DNA of 64,000 nucleotides from Bacillus sp. FJAT-44742 (GTDB taxonomy: Bacteria; Bacillota; Bacilli; Bacillales; Marinococcaceae): NCBI RefSeq assembly GCF_002797315.1, contig NZ_KZ454936.1, positions 929,133 to 993,132 of the forward strand, read 5' to 3'. A program made the translations under genes and the position numbers. A model generated the notes under the pieces. That model was given only the letters and a program-made list of their open reading frames with translations. It was not told where the DNA came from and made no database searches. How positions within the stretch are numbered: the first letter of the stretch is position 1; every line of letters begins with the position of its first letter. This document shows positions 7,443-16,460 of the stretch, piece after piece.

Positions 7443-8414
7443 TCAGCGCAAAAATATTTCCTGGAGCTTTCCATGGTCCTGAGTCATCTCAAGAGCAGCC
7501 ATCAGCTTAAGCCGTGCTTTTTGTCCATTTAATCCATTTGTAAATATGACTCCTTTTTCTTTCAGCTGCCTGCCCCCTCCTTCATAGCCGTATGTGTCCT
7601 GGACGATACCGCTGTAGCTTCTGGAAACCAGTACGACTGGAATGTTCTTTTCAATGAGTGATTCCAAAGGGGGGACAATAGCTGGCGGCACATTCCCTTG
7701 TCCGAATGCTTCAAGCACCAGACCATCGAGTGGATGAGAGGCTATATGAGCCATCACACTTTCTTCCATGCCAGCGTATGCTTTTACAAGCAGCACCTTT
7801 TTAGACAGCTTTGTAACAGGAAAGTGTTCCCTGTGCGCTGGAATGTGATGAAAAGAAACTTCGCGTTTTGTTAAGATCCCAATGGCCCCGTATTGAGGAC
7901 TTTGAAAGGTGGCAATGTTGCTTGAATGGGTTTTTGTTACGTTTTTAGCTGTATGGATTTCATCATTAAAGACGACGATGACCCCTTTTTTGGCTGCTTT
8001 GTCACTTGCTGCTGTTCTTACAGCTGAAATTAAGTTATGAGGGCCATCAGCGCCAAGCTCATTGCTTGAACGCATAGCTCCAGTGATAACAACTGGCTGG
8101 TCCAAATGTAAGAGCAAGTCTAATAAGTAGGCGGTTTCTTCCAGCGTATCTGTTCCATGGGTAATTACGACCCCGTCAAAATGAGAATTTTTCATCTTTT
8201 CATTAATCTTTTCGGCAAGACCCAGCATGTGCCTGGGGGTGATATGAGGAGAAGGAAGGTGAAGATAATCTTCCGTTTCTATCTTTACTGTCTCCTGTAA
8301 CATTTCATTTACAGAATGAAGAGGGTTCTTTTCTTCTGGCGCGACCATGCCTGTTTCTTTATTTTCAGACATGGCAATCGTACCGCCGGTATGGATGATG
8401 AGTATTTTTTTCAA
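7443..8414 (-). CDS. ansA: L-asparaginase (AnsA-type)
   Basis: It hydrolyses L-asparagine to aspartate and ammonia. The 323 residues include both catalytic motifs: HTGGTIAM near the N-terminus with the nucleophilic Thr, and THGTDTLEE with the second Thr, Asp and later Lys region. TGAMRSSNELGADG is also typical. No signal peptide is seen, so it should be cytoplasmic. The start is TTG at 8414 after GAGGTGA on the minus strand. It is the only minus-strand gene in this part and is divergent from prsW. The product aspartate/ammonia links loosely to the nearby glutamate dehydrogenase. Confidence 0.92.
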   Translation of the reverse strand: MKKILIIHTGGTIAMSENKETGMVAPEEKNPLHSVNEMLQETVKIETEDYLHLPSPHITPRHMLGLAEKINEKMKNSHFDGVVITHGTDTLEETAYLLDLLLHLDQPVVITGAMRSSNELGADGPHNLISAVRTAASDKAAKKGVIVVFNDEIHTAKNVTKTHSSNIATFQSPQYGAIGILTKREVSFHHIPAHREHFPVTKLSKKVLLVKAYAGMEESVMAHIASHPLDGLVLEAFGQGNVPPAIVPPLESLIEKNIPVVLVSRSYSGIVQDTYGYEGGGRQLKEKGVIFTNGLNGQKARLKLMAALEMTQDHGKLQEIFLR

Positions 8415-8550
8415 AGGATCACCTCACATAAGAATAATTTATACCCTGTGTTTCCAAACCTTTTTAACTATGCTGGTTTGCAAAAAAAGGTAAACAATTT
8501 TCAACCTTAAAACTAACATGTTACCATGAAGATGAACAGAGGGGACGGTT

Positions 8551-9207
8551 ATGACGGTGGTGACACTTTTTACAGCAGCACTTGCACCTGCCATATCATT
8601 ACTTGTATATTTTTATCTTCGCAATCAATACGGTTCAAACATGATAGGGCAGGTCATAAAAGCTTTTATTATAGGAGTGCTGCTAGTTTTCCCCGTGATG
8701 GTTATACAATATGCTTTAGAAGGGGAGGCTTTAATTACCGAACCTTGGTTCAAAGCATTCGTCAGCGCCGCTTTCCTTGAAGAGTTTTTTCAATGGTTTC
8801 TGCTGTATTTTATCGCTTATCGTTTTGGCACACTGAAAAACAGGTACGATGGAATTGTTTACGCTGTTTCTTTATCTTTAGGGTTTGCAGCAGCCGAGAA
8901 TGTGTTATATCTAATGGCAACAGGTATTGACTTTGCTGTCGGACGAGCGTTTCTGCCTGTGAGCAGTCATGCATTGTTTGGAGTAGTCATGGGATATTAT
9001 CTGGGATCTGCTCGTTTTAAAGTGAATGACCATGTTAACAAATGGCTTTTCCTGGCCCTGATCATCCCTGTTGTTTTACACGGTTTTTTTGATTTGATAC
9101 TATTAACCATTAATCAATATCTTTTTACGAGCATCGCCCCTTTTATGATTTTTTTATGGTGGTTTGCATTAACAAAAGTGAAAAAAGCGAATGAGAGAAC
9201 GGAATAA
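8551..9207 (+). CDS. prsW: Intramembrane protease PrsW
   Basis: A multi-spanning membrane protease of 218 residues. In B. subtilis PrsW makes the first cut in the anti-sigma factor RsiW and so activates sigma-W. Several hydrophobic helices are visible, with the family motifs FLEEFFQWF (two adjacent Glu), AAENVLY and SSHALFG, which together form the active site. The residue after EEFF is Gln here. Position after ypdA and before sleB matches B. subtilis prsW (ypdC). The ATG at 8551 follows AGAGGGGAC. It probably shares its transcript with the small zinc ribbon at 9220. Confidence 0.88.
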   Translation: MTVVTLFTAALAPAISLLVYFYLRNQYGSNMIGQVIKAFIIGVLLVFPVMVIQYALEGEALITEPWFKAFVSAAFLEEFFQWFLLYFIAYRFGTLKNRYDGIVYAVSLSLGFAAAENVLYLMATGIDFAVGRAFLPVSSHALFGVVMGYYLGSARFKVNDHVNKWLFLALIIPVVLHGFFDLILLTINQYLFTSIAPFMIFLWWFALTKVKKANERTE

Positions 9208-9219
9208 GGAGTGATCGTA

Positions 9220-9384
9220 TTGACTACTGAAACTCGATACAGAGTGGTGATTCGCTGTCCTAAATGCGGAGAAAAATATATTCTGCGAGGCCGCCAGCGA
9301 GCTGATGGTGAATATGAAACAGGGTTTAAACGATGTGTATGCGGGAATGAAACGGAGCTCAATGTAGAGGCTACGCCGGAATAA
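9220..9384 (+). CDS. Small zinc-ribbon-like protein
   Basis: A 54-residue protein starting with TTG at 9220, eight bases after AAGGAG, and 12 bases after the prsW stop. It contains CPKC (Cys 13 and 16) and CVC (Cys 42 and 44), spaced as in a small zinc ribbon, and is otherwise rich in charged residues. No membrane segment. The close spacing suggests co-transcription with prsW. I cannot name the family. Confidence 0.65.
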   Translation: MTTETRYRVVIRCPKCGEKYILRGRQRADGEYETGFKRCVCGNETELNVEATPE

Positions 9385-9430
9385 AGGTTGCAATTTCATG
9401 TTTTTTCGTGTAGTGTAGCAATAACAACTT

Positions 9431-9436
9431 TATTAT
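9431..9436 (+). promoter_or_regulatory. -10 box for the SAM riboswitch transcript
   Basis: TATTAT lies nine bases upstream of the riboswitch P1 stem, where the transcript should begin. The -35 region is weak. Confidence 0.35.
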
Positions 9437-9444
9437 AGGAAGCT

Positions 9445-9610
9445 TTCTTATCTAGAGAGATGGAGGGAATGGCCCGAAGAAATCTCAGCAACCAGCCAGT
9501 TTTGGTCAGGTGCTAATTCCAGCAGGTGGAGATAAACCTGCAAGATGAGAAGAAGCTAGCGTGTCTCGATACTGTCTTGCCTTCTTCTTAACCGAAGAAG
9601 GCTTTATTTT
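9445..9610 (+). promoter_or_regulatory. SAM-I riboswitch (S-box) with terminator
   Basis: The P1 stem pairs TTCTTATC (9445-9452) with GATGAGAA (9544-9551). Inside lie the conserved blocks AGAGAGATGGAGGGA, GGCCCGA, CAGCAACC and GGTGCTAATTCC that define the S-box aptamer. The expression platform is a terminator GCCTTCTTC / GAAGAAGGC at 9579-9602 followed by TTTATTTT. AGAAGAAG at about 9550 can pair with CTTCTTC to form the anti-terminator. High SAM should stop transcription before metI-yitJ-metH. Confidence 0.93.
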
Positions 9611-9734
9611 GTACATATGCATTTTTCCAACAAATGTAAAGAGGGATAAAGGTCGCAAAAACTTTAGGCAGCCCTTTTTCTGAAAAAATTTGAAAATAAA
9701 GAAAAACAGATTATCATCATAAGGAGTGGAGAGA

Positions 9735-10841
9735 ATGTCTCGGTACAACCTAGAAACAAAACTTGCACAAATAGGAAATAGAAGCGAGGAGGCTACAGGT
9801 ACAGTAAGCGCACCTGTCTATTTCTCAACTGCATACAGGCACAGCGGTATAGGAGAATCGACCGGCTATGATTATTCAAGGACAGGAAATCCTACAAGAG
9901 AACTTCTTGAAAAGGCGATTGCAGAGTTAGAGAGCGGAGACAAGGGGTTTGCGTTAAGCTCAGGAATGGCAGCTGTTCAAACAGTTCTAGCGCTATTTAA
10001 AAGCGGGGATGAGATCCTGGCATCCCAGGACTTGTACGGCGGCACATATCGTTTATTTGAAGAAGGATGGAAAAAGTGGGGATTAACCTTTACATACGGA
10101 GATCCTCGAAACCTTGCATCTTTTTCAGAAAAAATAACAGAAAATACAAAAGCTTTATTTATCGAAACGCCGACAAATCCATTAATGCAGGAAGCTGATT
10201 TGGAAGGCCTTGCTGCTGTTGCAAGAGAGAATAACCTGCTTTTAATTGTAGATAACACCTTTTATACTCCAGTGCTTCAAAGACCTATTGAAAAAGGAGC
10301 CGACATTGTCATTCACAGTGCTTCCAAGTATTTAGGCGGCCATAATGATGTCATCGCAGGCTTAATTGTTGCAAAAGGAGAGAAGCTTTGTGAAGACATT
10401 GCTGCTTTTCATAACGGTATGGGAACGATTCTTTCTCCTCTTGATGCCTGGCTGTTAATGAGAGGCATGAAGACACTGTCTCTGCGGATGGAAAAGCATA
10501 CGGAAAATGCCCAAAAGGTAGCTGCTTTCATGAACGAACATCCATTGATTGATGAAGTTCTTTATCCAGGAAAAGGAGGCATGCTTTCCTTTCGTATCTG
10601 TGATGAAGAGCATGTAAATCAGCTTTTAAAAGGGTTAAACCTCGTCACATTTGCAGAAAGCCTTGGCGGTGTAGAAAGCTTTATGACCTACCCTGCCACT
10701 CAAACCCATGCTGACGTTCCTGAAGAAGTACGACTGGCCAATGGTGTCTGTAACCGTCTCCTTCGTTTTTCAGTGGGTATTGAAAATGCTGAGGATTTAA
10801 TAAGAGATTTACAGCAGGCATTAGAACAACTTTCACAGTAA
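9735..10841 (+). CDS. metI: Cystathionine gamma-synthase / O-acylhomoserine thiolyase
   Basis: A PLP enzyme of the trans-sulfuration family, 368 residues. It joins an activated homoserine to cysteine (or sulfide) to give cystathionine (or homocysteine). Visible motifs are YDYSRTGNPTR (45-55), the PLP-contacting Asp in IVDNTF (D173), and the PLP lysine in SASKYLGGHND (K198). ATG at 9735 follows AAGGAG by eight bases; the upstream in-frame GTG overlaps that site. It is the first gene after the S-box. In B. subtilis metI is followed by metC; here yitJ and metH follow, and no cystathionine lyase is in the operon. Confidence 0.9.
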   Translation: MSRYNLETKLAQIGNRSEEATGTVSAPVYFSTAYRHSGIGESTGYDYSRTGNPTRELLEKAIAELESGDKGFALSSGMAAVQTVLALFKSGDEILASQDLYGGTYRLFEEGWKKWGLTFTYGDPRNLASFSEKITENTKALFIETPTNPLMQEADLEGLAAVARENNLLLIVDNTFYTPVLQRPIEKGADIVIHSASKYLGGHNDVIAGLIVAKGEKLCEDIAAFHNGMGTILSPLDAWLLMRGMKTLSLRMEKHTENAQKVAAFMNEHPLIDEVLYPGKGGMLSFRICDEEHVNQLLKGLNLVTFAESLGGVESFMTYPATQTHADVPEEVRLANGVCNRLLRFSVGIENAEDLIRDLQQALEQLSQ

Positions 10842-10862
10842 CCGAAGCGTATTGGAGAAAGG

Positions 10863-12716
10863 ATGAATGAAGTGGAATTCTTAAAAGCTCTGGAAAATGG
10901 AATGCTTGTCGGAGACGGAGCGATAGGCACATATTTATATGACAAAGGGTTTACAGGCTCTTTTGAAGTCTTAAATATAGAAGATCCTTCTGCTGTGACA
11001 AGCGTACACAGGGAATATATCAAGGCAGGGGCAAACGTGATTCAAACAAACACCTATGCTGCAAATCGTCTTAAATTAGAGCGGTATGGTCTTGAGAATG
11101 AAACGATAGAGATAAATAAACAAGGCGTTCGTCTGGCAAGAAAAGCAGCCGGAGGAGATGCTTTTGTCCTCGCTACGATCGGAGGCATCCGTGGAGTTCA
11201 AAAAACAGATTATGACAATGACGATATTCTTTCAGCATTGGAAGAACAGGCAAAAGCTCTTCTTTCAGAAAAGCCTGATGGTTTAATTCTAGAAACATTT
11301 TATAATTATGAAGAGGTTCAGTCGGCGGTTAAGATGTTTCGTAAGATGACTGATCTTCCTATTGTAGCCCAGGTCTCTCTGGGTGAGGTTGGAGTTCTCC
11401 ATGGAGGGATCAGCGTCACAGAAGCTTTTCAGACTCTTGCAGCCCAGGGAGCTGATGTGGTCGGTTTAAACTGCCGGATGGGCCCGTATCATATCCTGCG
11501 TTCCCTGGAAAATGTCCCCTTAATAGAAGGAGCGTATATTTCGGCTTATCCGAATGCCAGTCTGCCAGATTTAGATGACGGGAGATTTGTATACCAATCG
11601 AACCCAAGTTATTTTTATGAGAGAGGCCAGGATTTGCGAAGCCAGGGTGTCCGTCTCATAGGCGGATGCTGTGGTACAACGCCGGAACATATTGCTGAGC
11701 TATCGAGGGCGGTAAAAGGAGAAAAGCCTGTCGATACAAAGGAAACAGTCCCTGTTGAACAGGAAGTTATTCAGGCTTCAAAGAGGACGGAAACGCCTTC
11801 TCTCTCTGAAAAGGCAAAAAATGAAGTTGCCATTGTAGTTGAATTAGATCCTCCAAAAAAGCTGGCGACAGACAAGTTTTTAGAAGGTGCGAAACAGCTT
11901 CATGAAGCTGGCGCTGATGCAGTCACTATGGCTGACAATTCACTCGCTTCACCACGCATTGATAACATGGCTATGGGAACGATGGTGAAGGAAAAGATAG
12001 GAGCACGTCCTCTTATTCATATCGCATGCCGTGACAGAAATTTAATTGGGCTCCAATCTCACTTATTGGGAATGCATGCTTTGGGCATTCATGATCTCCT
12101 GGCTGTAACAGGAGACCCAACGAAAGTTGGGGACTTCCCTGGCGCCACCTCTGTATACGACCTGACTTCCTTTGATCTTATTTCCTTGATTAAAGAAATG
12201 AACGAAGGAAGATCTTTTTCAGGAAAATCTCTAGGGGAAAAAACATCTTTTTCAGTAGCAGGTGCTTTTAACCCGAATGTAAGATCGTTAGAAAGAGCGG
12301 TTAAAAGGCTCGAAAAAAAGATTGAGGCTGGGGTAGATTACTTTATGAGCCAGCCCGTGTATGGAAAAGAACAATTTCATGATATCCATGAAGCAACCAA
12401 ACATTTGCCGGTGCCTGTGTATATTGGCATTATGCCTTTAGTAAGTGCCAGAAATGCAGAGTTTCTTCATAACGAAGTGCCAGGCATTAAGCTGACGGAT
12501 GAAATCAGGGAAAGAATGGCTGCTTGCGGGGAAGATCGGGCGAAAGCAGAAAAAGAAGGCCTTGATATTGCAAAAGAATTAATAGATGAAGCAATGAAAT
12601 ATTTTAATGGAATTTATTTAATTACACCATTTTTGCGTTATGAAATGACAGTAGAGCTGACCCGCTATATAAAGGAAAAAGCGAGCTTACAGAAAGAAAC
12701 TGTAAAAAGCAGGTAA
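10863..12716 (+). CDS. yitJ: Bifunctional homocysteine S-methyltransferase / methylenetetrahydrofolate reductase
   Basis: A 617-residue fusion. Residues 1-290 are a homocysteine S-methyltransferase barrel with the zinc ligands Cys 204 and the pair Cys 269-270 in GGCCGTTPEH. Residues about 320-600 are a MetF-type flavoprotein that reduces 5,10-methylene-THF to 5-methyl-THF. The linker (about 290-320) is Glu/Lys-rich. The C-terminal activity supplies the methyl donor to MetH, encoded next. ATG at 10863 follows GGAGAAAGG. The gap to metI is 21 bases, consistent with one transcript. Confidence 0.93.
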   Translation: MNEVEFLKALENGMLVGDGAIGTYLYDKGFTGSFEVLNIEDPSAVTSVHREYIKAGANVIQTNTYAANRLKLERYGLENETIEINKQGVRLARKAAGGDAFVLATIGGIRGVQKTDYDNDDILSALEEQAKALLSEKPDGLILETFYNYEEVQSAVKMFRKMTDLPIVAQVSLGEVGVLHGGISVTEAFQTLAAQGADVVGLNCRMGPYHILRSLENVPLIEGAYISAYPNASLPDLDDGRFVYQSNPSYFYERGQDLRSQGVRLIGGCCGTTPEHIAELSRAVKGEKPVDTKETVPVEQEVIQASKRTETPSLSEKAKNEVAIVVELDPPKKLATDKFLEGAKQLHEAGADAVTMADNSLASPRIDNMAMGTMVKEKIGARPLIHIACRDRNLIGLQSHLLGMHALGIHDLLAVTGDPTKVGDFPGATSVYDLTSFDLISLIKEMNEGRSFSGKSLGEKTSFSVAGAFNPNVRSLERAVKRLEKKIEAGVDYFMSQPVYGKEQFHDIHEATKHLPVPVYIGIMPLVSARNAEFLHNEVPGIKLTDEIRERMAACGEDRAKAEKEGLDIAKELIDEAMKYFNGIYLITPFLRYEMTVELTRYIKEKASLQKETVKSR

Positions 12717-12755
12717 GCATAGGGGTACCGGGTGGTAAAAGGAGTGGACACACCA

Positions 12756-15700
12756 ATGACCGAGAAAAAAATATCATTTGAAGAACGATTACAAAAAGAG
12801 ATATTGGTATTAGACGGAGCAATGGGGACGATGCTTCAGAATGCAGACCTCTCGCCTGAGGACTTTGGCGGGGAAGAGTATGACGGCTGTAATGAATTCT
12901 TAAACCTTACAGCTCCTGAAGTCGTTGAGCGGATTCATCGGGAGTACCTTGAAGCGGGTGCTGACATTATAGAAACCAATACATTTGGGGCCACGGATAT
13001 TGTCCTTGCTGATTATGATCTTGAGGACCGGGCGGAAGAAATTAATATTGCTTCGGCACAAATTGCCAGGAAAGTGGCAGATGAATTTTCAACAGAAAAT
13101 GCTCCCCGCTATGTGGCAGGCGCGATGGGACCGACAACAAAATCTTTGTCGGTGACCGGAGGAACTACTTTTGAGGAACTTATCGCCTCCTATGAAGAGC
13201 AGGCTAGGGGCTTAATTAAAGGCGGGGTCGATATCCTGCTTCTTGAAACAAGCCAGGACATGAGAAACGTGAAAGCTGCCTATCTAGGAATTGACCAGGC
13301 TTTTTCAGCTTTAGGAATAAGACTTCCTTTAATGATTTCAGGCACGATAGAACCAATGGGGACAACTCTTGCCGGTCAGACCATTGAATCTTTCTATATA
13401 TCCTTAGAGCATATGAAACCTGCAGTTGTAGGACTAAATTGTGCAACTGGGCCTGAATTTATGAGAGATCATCTCCGTTCTCTTTCAGAATTAGCAACAA
13501 CCCACGTGCATTGTTACCCAAATGCCGGTTTGCCTGATGAAGAAGGACATTACCATGAATCTCCCAAGTCACTGGCAAAAAAGCTGGAATCTTTTGCTGA
13601 GAAAGGCTGGCTGAATGTAGTAGGGGGATGCTGCGGAACGACTCCGGAGCACGTCAAGGTAATGAAAGACGTAGCAGAACGCTACGAGCCAAGGAAAGCA
13701 CAAAACGATCACCCTCACGCCGTTTCGGGCATTGAGCCTTTAATTTATGAAGAAGATATGCGTCCGTTATTTGTCGGGGAGCGGACAAACGTCATTGGGT
13801 CTCGTAAGTTTAAACGGTTAATCGGAGAAGGGAAGTTTGAGGAAGCATCAGAAGTTGCAAGAGCACAGGTGAAAAAAGGGGCCCATATTATAGATGTTTG
13901 CCTCGCTGACCCTGACCGGGACGAAGCCGAAGACATGGAGAACTTTTTACAGCATGTCGTCAATAAAGTGAAGGTCCCTTTAATGATTGATTCCACTGAC
14001 TTCCAAGTGATTGAAAAATCGTTAACTTATTCTCAGGGGAAAGCAGTAATCAATTCAATTAATCTCGAGGACGGGGAAGAGCGGTTTAAACAGATTATTC
14101 CGATCGTTAAAAGATTTGGGGCAGCTGTTGTAGTCGGTACGATTGATGAGACGGGAATGGCCGTTTCAGCTGAACGAAAGCTTGAAGTTGCCAAACGCTC
14201 ATATGACATCCTTGTTAACCAGTACGGAATCAATCCAAAAGATATTATCTTCGATCCATTGGTCTTTCCCGTTGGGACAGGGGATGAACAGTACATTGGT
14301 TCAGCTGAAGCCACAATTGAAGGGATACGCTTGATCAAAGAAGCCCTGCCAGAATGTTTAACGATACTGGGAATTAGTAACGTATCCTTTGGTCTACCCC
14401 CGGTTGGCCGTGAAGTGTTAAACTCATCGTTTATGTACTATTGCACAAACGCAGGCCTTGATTACGCCATTGTAAACACGGAAAAAGTGGAAAGGTATGC
14501 AAGTATTCCAGACAATGAAAAAGAACTTGCGAGAAAGCTTCTTTTTGAAACATCAGACGAGACTCTAGCTGAATTTACCGCTCATTACAGAGGCAAGAAG
14601 TCTGAAAAAAAGAAAGTAGAAAAAAACCTTACTCTTGAAGAGCGTCTCGGAGAATATATTGTCGAGGGAACAAAAGAAGGGTTATACCCTGACTTAGATC
14701 TTGCTCTTGACTCTTATGAAGACCCCTTAGATATCATTAACGGGCCGTTAATGATCGGTATGGATAGAGTAGGAAAGCTTTTTAATGATAACGAGTTAAT
14801 TGTGGCCGAAGTACTCCAGAGTGCTGAAGTGATGAAGGCTGCCGTAGCACATTTAGAACCGTATATGGAAGTCAAAGAGGATGACAGCGGGAAAGGGAAA
14901 ATTCTCCTTGCTACCGTTAAAGGAGATGTCCATGACATTGGGAAAAACCTTGTAGACATTATCCTCTCTAATAATGGGTTTAAAATTGTGAACCTTGGAA
15001 TCAAGGTTACCTCAAATGAATTGATCGAAGCAGTACGCAAAGAAAAGCCTGATGCTATCGGATTAAGCGGTCTTTTGGTAAAGTCTGCCCAGCAGATGGT
15101 ACTGACAGCACAGGATTTAAAGAATCAGGAAATCTCCCTTCCAGTGTTAGTTGGCGGGGCAGCGTTAACCCGGAAATTCACCGATGAGAAAATTGCTGCA
15201 GAGTATGATGGGCTTGTTCTCTATTCAAAAGATGCCATGAATGGTCTTGAACTGGCAAACCGGCTTGCATACCCAGAAAAGCGGGAGGCATTAGAGCAGG
15301 AAATCAGGGAAAAGCAGCAGAGTAAACAATCAAAAGCCGCAGAGAAACCAAAGCAGGCGGCGGCAGAAGAAATCCCTGTGCGCTCAGAAGTCTCTCAGGA
15401 GGTTCCAGTGTTAACACCGCCGGATCTTAAAGAGCATGTATTAAGGGATTATAAACTTTCCCATTTAGAGCCATACATTAATATGCAGATGCTGTTAGGA
15501 AGGCACCTCGGCCTTCAAGGGAAAGTAAGCCGTCTTTTAAGTGAAGGCGACGAAAGAGCAGTAGAGCTAAAAGAAAAGGTAGATGAATTCCTGCAAAGAG
15601 CCAAGTCTGAAAAGCTCCTTCAGGCACACGGCATCTACCGGTTTTTCCCGGCTCAGTCTGAAGGTAATGACATCCTCATTTATGACAGTCCGGACAAGAA

Positions 15701-16205
15701 AAATGTAATTGAAAGATTTTCCTTTCCAAGACAGCAGCGGGCCCCTTATCTTTGTCTTGCTGACTTTATCCGTTCGACTGAAAGCGGAGAAATGGATTAT
15801 ATCGGGCTGCTCACGGTTACTGCAGGAGAAGGAGTACGGCAGATGGCTAATGAAGCAAAGGAAAATGGCGATTATTTGTTCAGTCATCTGGTTCAGGCTG
15901 CAGCACTGGAAACAGCGGAAGGGTTTGCTGAAAGAGTCCATCAGATGATGAGAGACCAATGGGGAATTCCGGATTCTCCCGACTTAACAATGGAGGAACG
16001 TTTTTCTGCTAAGTACCAGGGTATCCGGGTATCCTTTGGATATCCTGCCTGTCCTAATCTGGAAGACCAGAAAAAGCTCTTTAAACTCTTGAATCCTGAA
16101 AAAATCGGAGTCCAGCTGACAGATGAATTTATGATGGAACCAGAAGCCTCCGTGTCCGCGATGGTTTTTGCTCATCCGGAAGGAAGATATTTTAACGTTC
16201 TCTAA
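12756..16205 (+). CDS. metH: Cobalamin-dependent methionine synthase
   Basis: It moves a methyl group from 5-methyl-THF through cobalamin to homocysteine. The 1149 residues contain four modules: homocysteine-binding (1-310; zinc ligands C229, C292, C293), pterin-binding (about 335-600; GERTNVIGSR at 341), cobalamin-binding (about 640-880; GDVHDIG with the axial H726), and the SAM-dependent activation domain (about 920-1149; RVSFGYPACP from 1091). A Lys/Glu/Ala-rich linker precedes the last module. ATG at 12756 is chosen with GGAG 11 bases upstream; GTG at 12732 is an alternative. It has all modules, so it should be self-reactivating. B12 is required, unlike MetE of B. subtilis. Confidence 0.95.
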   Translation: MTEKKISFEERLQKEILVLDGAMGTMLQNADLSPEDFGGEEYDGCNEFLNLTAPEVVERIHREYLEAGADIIETNTFGATDIVLADYDLEDRAEEINIASAQIARKVADEFSTENAPRYVAGAMGPTTKSLSVTGGTTFEELIASYEEQARGLIKGGVDILLLETSQDMRNVKAAYLGIDQAFSALGIRLPLMISGTIEPMGTTLAGQTIESFYISLEHMKPAVVGLNCATGPEFMRDHLRSLSELATTHVHCYPNAGLPDEEGHYHESPKSLAKKLESFAEKGWLNVVGGCCGTTPEHVKVMKDVAERYEPRKAQNDHPHAVSGIEPLIYEEDMRPLFVGERTNVIGSRKFKRLIGEGKFEEASEVARAQVKKGAHIIDVCLADPDRDEAEDMENFLQHVVNKVKVPLMIDSTDFQVIEKSLTYSQGKAVINSINLEDGEERFKQIIPIVKRFGAAVVVGTIDETGMAVSAERKLEVAKRSYDILVNQYGINPKDIIFDPLVFPVGTGDEQYIGSAEATIEGIRLIKEALPECLTILGISNVSFGLPPVGREVLNSSFMYYCTNAGLDYAIVNTEKVERYASIPDNEKELARKLLFETSDETLAEFTAHYRGKKSEKKKVEKNLTLEERLGEYIVEGTKEGLYPDLDLALDSYEDPLDIINGPLMIGMDRVGKLFNDNELIVAEVLQSAEVMKAAVAHLEPYMEVKEDDSGKGKILLATVKGDVHDIGKNLVDIILSNNGFKIVNLGIKVTSNELIEAVRKEKPDAIGLSGLLVKSAQQMVLTAQDLKNQEISLPVLVGGAALTRKFTDEKIAAEYDGLVLYSKDAMNGLELANRLAYPEKREALEQEIREKQQSKQSKAAEKPKQAAAEEIPVRSEVSQEVPVLTPPDLKEHVLRDYKLSHLEPYINMQMLLGRHLGLQGKVSRLLSEGDERAVELKEKVDEFLQRAKSEKLLQAHGIYRFFPAQSEGNDILIYDSPDKKNVIERFSFPRQQRAPYLCLADFIRSTESGEMDYIGLLTVTAGEGVRQMANEAKENGDYLFSHLVQAAALETAEGFAERVHQMMRDQWGIPDSPDLTMEERFSAKYQGIRVSFGYPACPNLEDQKKLFKLLNPEKIGVQLTDEFMMEPEASVSAMVFAHPEGRYFNVL

Positions 16206-16259
16206 ATTTCATAATATGTTTTTTATATCTGGATTATTTTGGGCATTCGCCGTAGAGGG

Positions 16260-16301
16260 AAGCTGCTCACATTGCAATAGGCAATGTGAGCAGCTTTTTT
16301 T
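16260..16301 (+). terminator. Strong terminator of the metI-yitJ-metH operon
   Basis: A perfect 16-bp stem, AAGCTGCTCACATTGC (16260-16275) with its complement (16281-16296), a 5-base loop and a run of seven T. Confidence 0.95.
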
Positions 16302-16374
16302 CTGCGAAAAAATCGGGGAAAGTGCTTACTTTTTCTACCATTTTTTCTTGCTTCAATAATTAAAGGAAAATGTA

Positions 16375-16404
16375 TGAATAAAAACAAACGTCCAACAAAA
16401 ACTA
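16375..16404 (+). promoter_or_regulatory. Candidate sigma-G promoter for sleB-ypeB
   Basis: TGAATA (16375-16380), a 17-base spacer and AAAACTA (16398-16404) fit the forespore sigma-G pattern (TGMATA, CATACTA-like), with a perfect -35 and 5 of 7 in the -10. The start codon of sleB is about 50 bases beyond the expected transcript start. sleB is known to be sigma-G-dependent in B. subtilis. Confidence 0.5.
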
Positions 16405-16460
16405 GCGTTAGGTAATGATGGAAACATTGGCAGTCATGAAAAAAGTAAGGAGGATCATTT

